Origin: Bacteroides sp.
GTDB taxonomy: Bacteria; Bacteroidota; Bacteroidia; Bacteroidales; Bacteroidaceae
Length of the DNA: 64,000 nt
Direction: 5' to 3'
NCBI GenBank assembly: GCA_030152865.1
Contig: JASLIW010000087.1
Coordinates: 17,207-81,206 of the forward strand
Of the stretch, positions 18,092-27,781 are shown piece after piece. The position numbers were made by a program, and so were the translations under genes. The notes below the pieces were generated by a model. It had not been told where the DNA came from. It searched no databases and was given only the letters and a program-made list of their open reading frames with translations. How positions within the stretch are numbered: position 1 is the first letter of the stretch; every line of letters starts with the position of its first letter.

Positions 18092-20146
18092 TTAATTTAC
18101 ATCAGGTAAAAAAGAGTAATCTTTCGAATAGCGTAACATCTGAGCATCATAAGCCTCATCATAGGTGATATTGACATCAGTGATTTCTCCATTCGCATCA
18201 ACTACTGGAGTATACACTGGATTCACAAAACCTTTGTAAGGAGCTAAATCTAGCTTTTCATAGCGCTCAAGTATCTCTTTGTGAAGTTCAGGATCTATTC
18301 TTACAGCATACGCCTCAACAATATCATGTGCTGCTTGATAATCACCCGTTGAACGAATTCGCTGAATCTCAGCCAACAGCTCACCAAAGAGACTACGTAG
18401 CTTTTCATAGTCATTTACGACAACATAAGTTTTTCCATTCTCCTTCTTAACAAGCTCTACTACTTTGTCAGCCTGACCTTTTTCATATACCCACTTTGCT
18501 ATAAGCTGTCTATTACGCATATGAGACTCTTCTACATTATTACCTAAGTCAATACGAACCAGCTGAGTCATCAAGCCATTCATCATATAGTTGTAATAAG
18601 CAGCTTTATATGCTTCTTTGTTAGGAACTAATCCTAACTCCACTAGCTTGTCATCACCAAGATAATATAGACCAAACAAATCAGCTCGTGCCTCTTCTAT
18701 AGTAGCACCATAAGCCTTCAAGGCATCTTCTTTACCTGGAAGTACTATACCTGATCCATGTCCTAGACACTCGTGTATATCTGTATGAAGATCATCTGTG
18801 ATATCAGCATACTTCTCCAAAAGCTCTAGCTCCTTATCTGAATAAACAAACTCTTCATTAAAGCCGTTGCCATGTGCTGCTTTATTATAGGCATCTGTTA
18901 TATTACCAATCGTTACGGACTTAGAGCCATATTGATTTCTAATCCAGTTAGCATTTGGTAAATTAATACCGATAGCTGTAGCAGGATACAAATCACCCCC
19001 TAAGATAGCAGCTGTAATTACCTTGGCCGAAACTCCTTTTACTTTTTCTTTTTTAAACTGCTTATCGACGGGAGAGTTATCCTCAAACCATTGTGCATTT
19101 GAACTAATTAACTCTGTACGACGTGTAGCTTCAATATCCTTAAAATTGACCAGAGCTTCCCAACTCGCCTTTAAGCCAAGTGGATCACCATAGGTTTCAG
19201 TAAAGCCATTCACAAAATCAACACGAGAGTCTAAGTCTTTTACCCACTGTATAGAGTAATCATTAAAATCTCTCAAATCTCCTGTTTGATAGTAGGTAAT
19301 AAGCTTATCTATTACAGCCTTTTGGGTCTCATTTTCTGCTACTGTTGCTGCTTTCTCTAACCAGTAAACGATATTCTCGATTGCCTCGGTATAAAGCCCT
19401 CCTACCTTCCAAACTTTTTCTTTCAACTCCCCATTTTCTTTGACTAAACGGCTATTTAATCCTAAGGAGATAGGTGCAGGATCATTTGGGTTCTTTTGTT
19501 TTTCGTAAAACTCTTCTGCCTCCTTTTGAGTTACTCCATCGTAGTAATTACAAGCTGAGGTTAATAATAGATCCTCACCTGCTGCTTGATTTACACGCTT
19601 TGGTAATACTGTTGCATCAAAAAGAACTGGATTTAAAGTAGCATATAAATCCTCCACCGTTTCACCCTCAGCCAAAGGTAGCTTAGCCTGATCCACACGA
19701 GACAAAGCCTCTTTAAAGTAGGCTGAAGAAAAACCTGGCTTGAACTTTTCCATACCATAATGGTGATGGATCCCATTAGCAAACCAGACCCGCTTGAGGT
19801 ATGTAGTTAGCTCTTCAAACTCTTTTGAGTTTTGATCTTCATTTGGATTAGTGTAAATAGCCTCTAGTGCTCTACGAATACGTAGGTTATACTTGCCATT
19901 TTGGTCATAGAGAATATCTCTCCCAGAAAGAGCTGCCTCTGTTAGGTAATAAACAAGCTCTTTTTGCTTTAAAGGCAATTCAGAAAAGCCTGGTACTTGA
20001 TATCTCAGAATCTGTAAATCTGCAAAATGTTCCACGGAATAAAAATTATTCGTCCCCTCAGCCTCATTTGTCGCTTCTTTGGGACCTCCACTACAAGAAA
20101 CTAATAGACTTGCAGCCATTGCTTTAAAAATTGTACTTTTTTTCAT
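18092..20146 (-). CDS. Dipeptidyl peptidase III (M49), lipoprotein
   Basis: 684 residues from the ATG at 20146; two codons further upstream is only a GTG. The N-terminus is a lipoprotein signal, with lipobox LLVSC before SGGPKEA. The M49 zinc motifs are present: HECLGH at about 458-463 and EEARAD at about 484-489 (usual form EECRAE). Insertion of one residue into HExxH is the family hallmark. The enzyme removes dipeptides from the N-terminus of oligopeptides. A lipid anchor places it in the periplasm or at the outer membrane, complementing DPP IV and prolyl oligopeptidase in this window. First gene of an apparent operon with the AlkD-like gene. Confidence 0.94.
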   Translation of the reverse strand: MKKSTIFKAMAASLLVSCSGGPKEATNEAEGTNNFYSVEHFADLQILRYQVPGFSELPLKQKELVYYLTEAALSGRDILYDQNGKYNLRIRRALEAIYTNPNEDQNSKEFEELTTYLKRVWFANGIHHHYGMEKFKPGFSSAYFKEALSRVDQAKLPLAEGETVEDLYATLNPVLFDATVLPKRVNQAAGEDLLLTSACNYYDGVTQKEAEEFYEKQKNPNDPAPISLGLNSRLVKENGELKEKVWKVGGLYTEAIENIVYWLEKAATVAENETQKAVIDKLITYYQTGDLRDFNDYSIQWVKDLDSRVDFVNGFTETYGDPLGLKASWEALVNFKDIEATRRTELISSNAQWFEDNSPVDKQFKKEKVKGVSAKVITAAILGGDLYPATAIGINLPNANWIRNQYGSKSVTIGNITDAYNKAAHGNGFNEEFVYSDKELELLEKYADITDDLHTDIHECLGHGSGIVLPGKEDALKAYGATIEEARADLFGLYYLGDDKLVELGLVPNKEAYKAAYYNYMMNGLMTQLVRIDLGNNVEESHMRNRQLIAKWVYEKGQADKVVELVKKENGKTYVVVNDYEKLRSLFGELLAEIQRIRSTGDYQAAHDIVEAYAVRIDPELHKEILERYEKLDLAPYKGFVNPVYTPVVDANGEITDVNITYDEAYDAQMLRYSKDYSFLPDVN

Positions 20147-20177
20147 TCTCACTAAATTTAGTCATGCACATAAAAAT

Positions 20178-20224
20178 AAGAAGAAATAACTGGATGATAA
20201 AATATCACTCGGCTATTTCTTCTT
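20178..20224 (-). terminator. Terminator of the AraC-type gene
   Basis: AAGAAGAAATA (20178-20188) pairs with TATTTCTTCTT (20214-20224), with further pairing near the loop and a T-rich tail on the minus strand. Confidence 0.65.
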
Positions 20225-20249
20225 TTATTTAATGTTTAAATTTAGCTAG

Positions 20250-20702
20250 CTATTTTTTTTGATGCCTTTTTCGATACTTGTTGGGGGTTTCTCCCATGTA
20301 CTTATAAAATGCAGCATAGAAGGATTGGCGATTAGCAAAACCCACCTCTGTACTTATTTGCTCTATATTCAGATCTTTATATCTCTTATCTTTGAGCATA
20401 TGCAAAGAGTCCTTAATTCTGTACTCATTTAATAAGTTAGAATAATTCATACCAAAACGAGAGTTCACTACCGCTGATAGATACCTCGTATTTGTATCAA
20501 GCTCTTTAGCGAGCTCTTTGGCTGAAAAGTTCGGATCTCTATATTTCTTTTGAACTACTATTATCTCTAAAATTTTGTCATGCAGTTCATCTGCTAATTC
20601 AGGACGAATCAAACTACGGTAAGCAGCATGTTTTTCCTCACGCTCTCTAATATTGTAAGGCTGTTGCTTCATTTTTTTTGGTTTTTCTGAAGAGTTAGTC
20701 AT
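20250..20702 (-). CDS. AraC-family DNA-binding protein, short form
   Basis: 150 residues. It is a C-terminal double helix-turn-helix of the AraC/XylS type: SAKELAKELDTNTRYLSAVVN (first HTH) and EQISTEVGFANRQSFYAAFYKYMGETPNKYRK (second HTH plus signature). The N-terminal ~50 residues are basic and polar with no recognisable sensor domain, so it is either a stand-alone binding module or an output domain controlled by a separate protein. It is divergent from recQ across 248 bp. Targets unknown. Confidence 0.88.
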   Translation of the reverse strand: MTNSSEKPKKMKQQPYNIREREEKHAAYRSLIRPELADELHDKILEIIVVQKKYRDPNFSAKELAKELDTNTRYLSAVVNSRFGMNYSNLLNEYRIKDSLHMLKDKRYKDLNIEQISTEVGFANRQSFYAAFYKYMGETPNKYRKRHQKK

Positions 20703-20916
20703 AATTATATCTAGTTTAGGTTATTTTGATATACCTATAAATTAATCACAAGTTTTGTAATGTAAAGGATGTTTTAATCTAAAACGCATAAAACCCTATT
20801 TTGTCTAAAAGCTATCGGATTAATAAGAATTATTAACAAATAGGTAGTAAACAAGTAGATTCTAATCTATTTCTTAAATAGATAACAAAAATAAACCAAT
20901 TTCGTTCAAAAATAGG

Positions 20917-20924
20917 TAGCTTTG
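20917..20924 (+). promoter_or_regulatory. -7 promoter element of recQ
   Basis: TAGCTTTG matches TAnnTTTG, 26 bases before the recQ ATG. Confidence 0.5.
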
Positions 20925-20950
20925 CTCAGATTTTTTTCTAAAATATAAAT

Positions 20951-22744
20951 ATGCTAGAAACCCTAAAGACTAAATTCGGCTATACAAGTTTTCGCCCTTT
21001 ACAAAAAGAAATAATTGAATGCCTATTACAGCGGAAAGACTGTATTGTTCTCATGCCTACTGGTGGAGGTAAATCCATATGTTATCAACTTCCGGCACTC
21101 TTAATGAAAGGTGTGGCAGTAGTTGTATCACCACTGATATCACTGATGAAGGATCAAGTCGAATCTTTAGAGGCTAATGGAATTCATGCAGGAGCTTTAA
21201 ATAGCAGTAATACAGAGACGGAAAATGAATTAATAAAAAAACAGTGCAGACAAGGTAAAATATCTTTGCTATACATCTCACCTGAAAAACTACTTGCTGA
21301 GTTACACTATTTTCTAAAAGATATTGACATTTCTCTTTTTGCCATTGATGAAGCCCATTGTATTTCTCAGTGGGGTCATGACTTTAGACCTGAATATACA
21401 CAACTTGGCGTATTACATCACTATTTCTCAAGAATACCCATTATAGCTTTAACTGCTACTGCAGATAAAATAACAAGGCAGGATATAGCGAAACAACTAA
21501 ATTTAGATAAGCCTAAGCTATTTGTATCAAGCTTTGATAGACCAAATTTAAGTCTAAAGGTCTTGACAGGTTTCCAACAAAAAGAAAAACACAAATACAT
21601 TCTCAATTTCATTGAAGAACGCCCAAGTGAAGCTGGTATTATTTACTGCCTGAGTAGGAAAAACACAGAGCGAATCTGTAGATATTTACAAAAAGAAGGG
21701 ATTAAAGCAACTATTTATCATGCTGGCTTATCAAATGCTGCTAGAGAAGAAGCACAAGATGATTTTATCAAAGACCAGGTACAGGTAGTGTGTGCTACAG
21801 TTGCATTTGGAATGGGTATAGATAAATCAAATGTCAGATGGGTAATTCATTATAATATGCCCAAAAGTATAGAAAGCTACTATCAAGAAATTGGTCGTGC
21901 AGGTAGAGATGGAGTAGCTAGTGATACGGTCTTATTTTATAATGTAGGAGACATTATTCTTTTGACCAAATTTGCCAATGAAAGTCAACAACGAGAAATA
22001 AACTTAGAAAAGCTGGATCGTATACAGCAATATGCTGAATCCAGCATCTGTAGAAGGCGTATCTTACTTAATTATTTTGGGGAAGAGAGTTCTCACGACT
22101 GTGGCAACTGCGATGTCTGTAAAAACCCACCGCAAAAATTTGATGGTACAGTTTTAGTCCAAATGGCTTTAAGTGCTATTGCACGCACCAATGAGGCGGT
22201 TACCAGCCGAGTTCTTGTCAATATACTTAGAGGCACACTCACACCAGAAATCACGAATCATCGCTTCAATGAGATTAAGACATTTGGTGTAGGGAGAGAC
22301 ATCCCAACACAAAACTGGAACAGTTATCTACTGCAAATGCTTCAACTAGGCTTATTTGAAATCGCCTACAACGAATACAACCGACTAAAGATCACTGAAG
22401 CTGGCAAAAGAGTTTTGTTTGGACAAGATAAAGCCCAGTTAATAACACTAATAGATAAAGAAGAGGTCAAAGTAAAACCAAAAACCAGAAAAGTATCTCA
22501 GGTAAGAGAGCTATCAGAAACGGATACTAAGCTGTTTGATCAGTTAAGAGTGCTCAGAAAAGAGCTTGCTAAAAAGCAAGAAGTTCCTGCCTACATTATT
22601 TTTTCAGATAAAGTTCTACATCTACTAGCCTCATCAAAACCAACTACCCTAGCCCAGTTCGGCAATATTAGTGGTATAGGAGAGTATAAAAAAGAACAAT
22701 ATGGGGAATTATTTATCAAAGTCATCCAAGACTTTATGTCTTAG
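20951..22744 (+). CDS. recQ: ATP-dependent DNA helicase RecQ
   Basis: 597 residues. It has a SF2 helicase core with MPTGGGKSICYQLP (Walker A), DEAHCISQWGHDFRPEY (Walker B and RecQ aromatic loop), TATAD, and QEIGRAGRDG (motif VI). Next are the RecQ zinc-binding cysteines (CRRRILLNYFGE...CGNCDVC), a winged helix (RQC) and a C-terminal HRDC-like segment (LRVLRKELAKKQEVPAYIIFSDKVL). RecQ unwinds 3'-to-5' during recombinational repair and fork restart. Confidence 0.96.
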   Translation: MLETLKTKFGYTSFRPLQKEIIECLLQRKDCIVLMPTGGGKSICYQLPALLMKGVAVVVSPLISLMKDQVESLEANGIHAGALNSSNTETENELIKKQCRQGKISLLYISPEKLLAELHYFLKDIDISLFAIDEAHCISQWGHDFRPEYTQLGVLHHYFSRIPIIALTATADKITRQDIAKQLNLDKPKLFVSSFDRPNLSLKVLTGFQQKEKHKYILNFIEERPSEAGIIYCLSRKNTERICRYLQKEGIKATIYHAGLSNAAREEAQDDFIKDQVQVVCATVAFGMGIDKSNVRWVIHYNMPKSIESYYQEIGRAGRDGVASDTVLFYNVGDIILLTKFANESQQREINLEKLDRIQQYAESSICRRRILLNYFGEESSHDCGNCDVCKNPPQKFDGTVLVQMALSAIARTNEAVTSRVLVNILRGTLTPEITNHRFNEIKTFGVGRDIPTQNWNSYLLQMLQLGLFEIAYNEYNRLKITEAGKRVLFGQDKAQLITLIDKEEVKVKPKTRKVSQVRELSETDTKLFDQLRVLRKELAKKQEVPAYIIFSDKVLHLLASSKPTTLAQFGNISGIGEYKKEQYGELFIKVIQDFMS

Positions 22745-22832
22745 TACCCTTATACAAGCAGTACTTAGAGTTAAATAATGTTACCCGACCATATTTTTAG
22801 ATTTGAATCTTGCATACTCACACAAAAAGGCC

Positions 22833-22840
22833 TATATTTG
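22833..22840 (+). promoter_or_regulatory. -7 promoter element of tRNA-fMet copy 1
   Basis: TATATTTG, 14 bases before the tRNA 5' end. Confidence 0.55.
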
Positions 22841-22854
22841 CACTTAGTAATGAT

Positions 22855-22926
<72 letters not shown>

Positions 22927-22933
22927 CTAATCG

Positions 22934-22965
22934 AAGGAATTCAATAATTGAATTCCTTTTTTTTG
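22934..22965 (+). terminator. Terminator of tRNA-fMet copy 1
   Basis: AAGGAATTCAA (22934-22944) / TTGAATTCCTT (22948-22958) followed by a T-run. Confidence 0.85.
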
Positions 22966-23015
22966 TGTCTTTTTGTCTGTTATTTTCCAAGCAAATCAAA
23001 ACCTATAAGCCTGCT

Positions 23016-23052
23016 TTAAAAAAGGGAACCAACTGTCCTGCTGATTCCCTTT
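23016..23052 (-). terminator. Terminator of the amidase-helicase operon
   Basis: AAAGGGAA (23021-23028) / TTCCCTTT (23045-23052) with TTTTTT on the minus strand. It lies about 120 bases after the helicase stop; the rest of 22966-23175 shows nothing recognisable. Confidence 0.6.
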
Positions 23053-23175
23053 CATACTAACCTTTAAATATTTTTTCTTTTATGAAAAAACGCAAGCTAA
23101 ATATAAGCGTTAAAAGCTAGCTCCAAAACTTTCAGCCATAAAGCCATTGAGTATATAACTTATATTAGCCTATTT

Positions 23176-26100
23176 TTACTTTGTCACATACGCTAACAGT
23201 GCTTTATATATCGGGTTTAATTGTAGCAAATGTGGTACCCCAACTAAAAAAAGCTGCTTGCGTGCCCTAGTTAGTGCTACATTCAACTTGCGGTCCACAG
23301 GAATACCATCTTCAATCACTAAATTTGATAAAAACTTGAGCTGATAAGGTGCATTCACACAAAAAGAGTAGATAATAATCTCACGCTCGCTACCTTGAAA
23401 ACGCTCTACAGTATCAACTAATATTCCCTCTAGCTCTGGAGTCTTATATTTACGTAGCTCACTTTTTATCAAGGCTATTTGAGAGCGATAAGGTGTTATT
23501 ATACCGATAGAAGTGTGTGACTCAAAGTCTTCTCCCAAAGTTTGGCAAACTTGATAAGCCAAGTAGGCAGCTATCTCTGCTTCTGACTGATTAAGCTTGT
23601 AGGTTTCAGGACAATCTTCTACCTGAGCAGGAATAAAAGTTACGCGCTGGCTTAGCCTGGTCAAATGCTTATCAAAAGGAGAAAGATACAACTCCTGAAC
23701 AGGCATCTGACTTTCTTGCTGATGTGGTAAGTTTAGGCTTTTCAACTTATTACGATAGAAATAACAATTGGTAAACTGAGCTATCTCTGGATGCATCCTC
23801 CCTTGCGCAGTTAACCAATCTATACTCCCAGGAAAATCCAAACGATACAAACGCTCAAACAAGGCATCTCTTAGGTTAGTAAGCTTGAGCCTATTCAAGC
23901 CTTCGTCTAAGACAGCAGAGGTTTCTTCTTTTTGCTGTACAACTGCAGGAAGCTGCTTGTGATCTCCTATCAATATGAACTTTTTAATCGCATTCTCCCC
24001 CCTTGCACTCTTTGCAGCTAAAATACCCAAAAGCTGAGGTTCTAATATCTGTGAAGCCTCATCTACAATGGCCACATCAAACTGTTTCAATAAAAAAAGC
24101 TCGGGTTTGCCATTTAAACTTGCTACCGTAGAAACAAAAATAGAGCAGGACTGTATTTTATGACGAACAGCCGCTCGGTTATTACAACCACCAAGAACAT
24201 TCTCCAATAAATGAGAACGATAAGTAGGCTCACAAGAAAGCTCGCTACCTATTCGAATGTAATTTAAATCGGGATCAATACGCGATATAGCTTTACATAT
24301 CTCATTGACAGCCTGATTAGTATAAGCCAACAGCAAAATTGTTTTACCCTCTTGTCGAAAGGCCTCCACCATCAAGCGAAGAGCAAAAGATGTTTTACCA
24401 GTGCCAGGAGGTCCGACAAGCAAAAAATAATCTTTAGCTGCCAAAGACTTTGTTACAATTCTATCTAGATCTGTAGATGCAGCATCAAGAACTTTATTAT
24501 ATCTGGGATCAAACTCAGGAGCACGCTTACCTAATAATAACTCTCTACGATCTTTATTAGCTGATATAAACGCATCTAACCCCAAGTACATGTGCCTAAA
24601 TGTAGTATCCATACTATCTGGCTCAATCGCATAATCAGAATCAGCTGGGAGCACATGTGGGTTTTGTTGAGGTGCTCTTAAGCGAATTTTTACAGTCTCA
24701 TCACTTATAGCTTCCAAGTTACCTTTGAAAACCAACTTATTAGTCACATTATCGTCTGCAGTGTTTCGCTCATACAGTACAATAGCATCACCCTCTCTAA
24801 AATTGGGTAATACCAAAGCCTCACTTTCTACTGGCAACATCCGCTCTAAAACTAATGAAGGCTTATGTAAATCTGCAGCATGACTCTCCTTGATTTTTAG
24901 ACCATACAAAATAGAACCTTCTTCACACTTTTCTAGGAAAGTGGCATTCCACAAACTCGATGCTCCACGATTACCCTCATAGGCTACATCCCCTGATTTT
25001 GAAGTATATAACTCCTTAGTTATAAAGTTGTATGTGGCATAAAAATAAGCACGCTCATCAGGCTCCAAATCAATAAGTTTCTGCCTTAAACTATCAATTT
25101 GAGGAGCCAAATATTTAGTCCAAAACACACCTGATAGCCCATTTATATTAAGTTGGTCAGGATATATTTGCTGCAACAGCTTCTCTGTGTATTGCAGAGA
25201 GTTATGTGCTTGAACCTGATACTCAGTAGCTACAATTTGATTTCGCAGATGGATAGCTTGTCGAATCATGCGCCAAGAAGTACGAGCTGGATACAGTAAA
25301 GGATAGCGTGTATAGAGTAAATAAGCTCTCATATCCTTTCTATCTTGATCCATATTAAAATAGAGCACTGCTTGATACAGAAGCATCTGAACACGGTGAT
25401 TGATATGCGGAGTGATTTTATTGTGAATAGCATACTCGTCGGCCTTACCTGACTTCATCTCGATAAATGAAGACATATCTCGTTGCATATAGTCCAAACG
25501 ACCCTGCACACCTAAGGCCTCACAGATATAAGAAGGTTCTAATACGGCATCAGACTTATCAAGTCTATAGCCTTCCTCACGAAAGGTATTATTGACCACC
25601 TCTCCAATATTATCGTAATGCAATTTACAGTCTTGAAAAAACTGATACTCTTTCTTTTTATCGCTTAAGTCAGGACAAGAGGCAAGCTGAAGTGCATACG
25701 CTTGAAAAACTTTTTGCATACTACTACGATAACTCATCTGCTTACCCAAATAAATCCACTCATCTAAGAAGTGATTGGCTATGCTTCCTAAAAGTAATGG
25801 CCTAGGATTATTGATAGGTTGTAGTTTAGATAGGATATAGTTGAGCGGATGTGCCCCATATGGACGAAAACACTCAGCAAGGGCACTAATATCTAAAAGA
25901 TAATCAGGCTCTAAGACAAAGATACGAGGCGTAAGCACCCCCTCTTGATCTACATGTACATCTAATAAGTTGAGTTGTGCATGTGGCCAAAGCATAGTGT
26001 GTATCTCATCAAATTCATCATTAATCTCCTTAACACCATAGCGCACCTTTACAAGGTCAGAAGTCAAATAATCTACAGCCTGCACATATAAGAACTCCTC

Positions 26101-26550
26101 ATCGGCATACTGGAAACAAACACGAAGTTTTTTATGCTGTTTTCGCCCAATATCAGCGAGGTGGTAGATAGCATCTGCTGTAGGTAAAAGTGAATATAGC
26201 TCAGATGGAATAGGGTCTTTGCTTATTTTCTTCACAAAAAAGGACAGCGTCTTTAAGTCTCGATAGAAAGAAGACTCATCTGGCTCTGCCTTCTGATTCA
26301 TTAACTTGTTGGAAGTGAGCCTAAAGGTATGTAAACGCTGTTGCTCACTATAGCTTAGACCAAACTTATCAGCCATAAAGCTAATTCGCGCGGATAAATC
26401 TGTAGCTTGCAAATCAACAGACTCCATCTGCTCACGGCAGATCCGCTCAAGTAATGCCCGAAGTTGTTTATATTTAAACAGGAGCGAAGACTCCTGATTC
26501 TGGACAATAGAGAATAAGGTCGAATAATAACTCAACACCTCTTCATTCAT
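23176..26550 (-). CDS. Dna2/UPF1-type SF1 helicase with PD-(D/E)XK nuclease-like domain
   Basis: 1124 residues. The middle region has SFIEMKSGKADEYA (about residue 360), a PD-(D/E)XK core as in Cas4/RecB nucleases. From about 715 a superfamily 1B helicase follows: LLVGPPGTGKTSFAL (Walker A), VAIVDEASQILEPQLL (Walker B), GDHKQLPAVV, then VDTVERFQGSEREIIIYS and LNVALTRARKQLFLVG. This nuclease-plus-helicase layout resembles Dna2-like proteins involved in end resection or replication repair. The N-terminal ~340 residues match nothing I recognise. It is co-transcribed with the upstream amidase gene (21 bp apart). No restriction or CRISPR genes are near, so a housekeeping repair role is more likely than defence. 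Confidence 0.85.
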   Translation of the reverse strand: MNEEVLSYYSTLFSIVQNQESSLLFKYKQLRALLERICREQMESVDLQATDLSARISFMADKFGLSYSEQQRLHTFRLTSNKLMNQKAEPDESSFYRDLKTLSFFVKKISKDPIPSELYSLLPTADAIYHLADIGRKQHKKLRVCFQYADEEFLYVQAVDYLTSDLVKVRYGVKEINDEFDEIHTMLWPHAQLNLLDVHVDQEGVLTPRIFVLEPDYLLDISALAECFRPYGAHPLNYILSKLQPINNPRPLLLGSIANHFLDEWIYLGKQMSYRSSMQKVFQAYALQLASCPDLSDKKKEYQFFQDCKLHYDNIGEVVNNTFREEGYRLDKSDAVLEPSYICEALGVQGRLDYMQRDMSSFIEMKSGKADEYAIHNKITPHINHRVQMLLYQAVLYFNMDQDRKDMRAYLLYTRYPLLYPARTSWRMIRQAIHLRNQIVATEYQVQAHNSLQYTEKLLQQIYPDQLNINGLSGVFWTKYLAPQIDSLRQKLIDLEPDERAYFYATYNFITKELYTSKSGDVAYEGNRGASSLWNATFLEKCEEGSILYGLKIKESHAADLHKPSLVLERMLPVESEALVLPNFREGDAIVLYERNTADDNVTNKLVFKGNLEAISDETVKIRLRAPQQNPHVLPADSDYAIEPDSMDTTFRHMYLGLDAFISANKDRRELLLGKRAPEFDPRYNKVLDAASTDLDRIVTKSLAAKDYFLLVGPPGTGKTSFALRLMVEAFRQEGKTILLLAYTNQAVNEICKAISRIDPDLNYIRIGSELSCEPTYRSHLLENVLGGCNNRAAVRHKIQSCSIFVSTVASLNGKPELFLLKQFDVAIVDEASQILEPQLLGILAAKSARGENAIKKFILIGDHKQLPAVVQQKEETSAVLDEGLNRLKLTNLRDALFERLYRLDFPGSIDWLTAQGRMHPEIAQFTNCYFYRNKLKSLNLPHQQESQMPVQELYLSPFDKHLTRLSQRVTFIPAQVEDCPETYKLNQSEAEIAAYLAYQVCQTLGEDFESHTSIGIITPYRSQIALIKSELRKYKTPELEGILVDTVERFQGSEREIIIYSFCVNAPYQLKFLSNLVIEDGIPVDRKLNVALTRARKQLFLVGVPHLLQLNPIYKALLAYVTK

Positions 26551-26571
26551 AAAACTAAATTTTTACTAGAC

Positions 26572-27660
26572 TTATTTCGAAGGAAATTCTTTTTGAAAGT
26601 CATCAATAAAACCATGTGCCATCCACTTAGCTAAAGCTTGACGGTTCGAACTGCTTACTATTCTCCGCTGATCAAAGTTGTTCTGGATGTTACCTAGCTC
26701 AACAAATAGAGCTACAGGGTGAGTGTTTTTAAGCACATATAAGTTTCGAGAGCTTACTGTTCCAGTAAATCCACGACTGGGTTGATGTAAGTCATATTTC
26801 GCTGAAAACATATCACGCATATTTAAAGCTAGTTGCTTCCCTTTCGGACTCTCAGCAAAATGATAAAAGAACACATCGACTTGTTTTCGCTGACTACGAC
26901 TATCTATATGTAGAAATACAGCTCTCAGGTATTTATACTTCTTTTTATCTTGTGCATAAAGCTGATTAATCTTGTCGGAGCGCTGCTTAAGCCTTCCTAA
27001 TTGATCCAAGGGTATTCTAGCCCCCATACAAGTTTCACGTTTACTGTTGGACAATATACGATCCTCACGAATGCCATCTTTAGCATCTTGAATAATGATG
27101 TGTACCTTAGCTCCATGCTTCATTAAATCTCGAGCCAATCGCAAAGCTATATCATAAGCGTACTCATCCTCATGTAAGTGATGACGTCCCATTTTACCTA
27201 TCGCACCAGGATCAGGTCCGCCGTGTCCACTCACCACATAAAAACAAGCACCTTTCAGTTTCTCTGATTCTATTTTAAAGCTTTGCTTACTAGGGCCAAA
27301 GAGAGGTTCGGTAATCGTTTTTCCAATTAAACTTTCTTCCTCTACTTTTTTAGGCTTATTTGGCTGAGAACTTCCAACACTACTAACACCAACACTATCT
27401 TTAGCTGGAATAATATAGTAAAAGCCAAGTTTCAAAGAATTGTTTTTGCCTAACTTCTTCTTGTTGAGTTTTACAAACTCATCCACGTAGTCTAAACTCC
27501 TACCGTTACGAAGCAAGAACTCATACAAGCCCTCACCCGTTTTTGGCTGAGACTTAATAACTTTATTATCTTGCGCCCAAACTGGAGTAGCAAGCATAAA
27601 CAAGCTAATTACCAATAGGTAAAGAATTTTAGACATAGAAGTACTTAGTATCTTTTTCAT
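26572..27660 (-). CDS. N-acetylmuramoyl-L-alanine amidase (Amidase_3), exported
   Basis: 362 residues with a signal peptide (hydrophobic to about residue 29, ending PVWAQ). Residues ~40-85 (GEGLYEFLLRNGRSLDYVDEF...LGFYYIIPA) look like a single LysM-like module. The catalytic zinc domain has VVSGHGGPDPGAIG, the Glu in HEDEYAYDIALRLA, LHIDSR (usual form LHxNA/S) and FVELGNIQN. It cuts the bond between MurNAc and the stem peptide in the periplasm during cell separation. First gene of an operon with the SF1 helicase. Confidence 0.92.
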   Translation of the reverse strand: MKKILSTSMSKILYLLVISLFMLATPVWAQDNKVIKSQPKTGEGLYEFLLRNGRSLDYVDEFVKLNKKKLGKNNSLKLGFYYIIPAKDSVGVSSVGSSQPNKPKKVEEESLIGKTITEPLFGPSKQSFKIESEKLKGACFYVVSGHGGPDPGAIGKMGRHHLHEDEYAYDIALRLARDLMKHGAKVHIIIQDAKDGIREDRILSNSKRETCMGARIPLDQLGRLKQRSDKINQLYAQDKKKYKYLRAVFLHIDSRSQRKQVDVFFYHFAESPKGKQLALNMRDMFSAKYDLHQPSRGFTGTVSSRNLYVLKNTHPVALFVELGNIQNNFDQRRIVSSSNRQALAKWMAHGFIDDFQKEFPSK

Positions 27661-27717
27661 TCTGTAGTTATCATTACTAAAAAAGAGCAGTTGGAGTCAA
27701 AAGTACATTAAATTTTC

Positions 27718-27725
27718 TATTTTTG
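27718..27725 (+). promoter_or_regulatory. -7 promoter element of metY
   Basis: TATTTTTG matches TAnnTTTG, 56 bases before the ATG at 27782. Confidence 0.45.
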
Positions 27726-27781
27726 TAAATATTATACCCCTTTTTAAAACCCCAACTTATAACCCTTTAAGATCTTTTGAG

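Noticed and set aside
23176..26550. Anti-phage defence helicase-nuclease
   Set aside because: It sits in an operon with a cell-wall amidase among core genes, with no partner defence gene, so a repair role is simpler.
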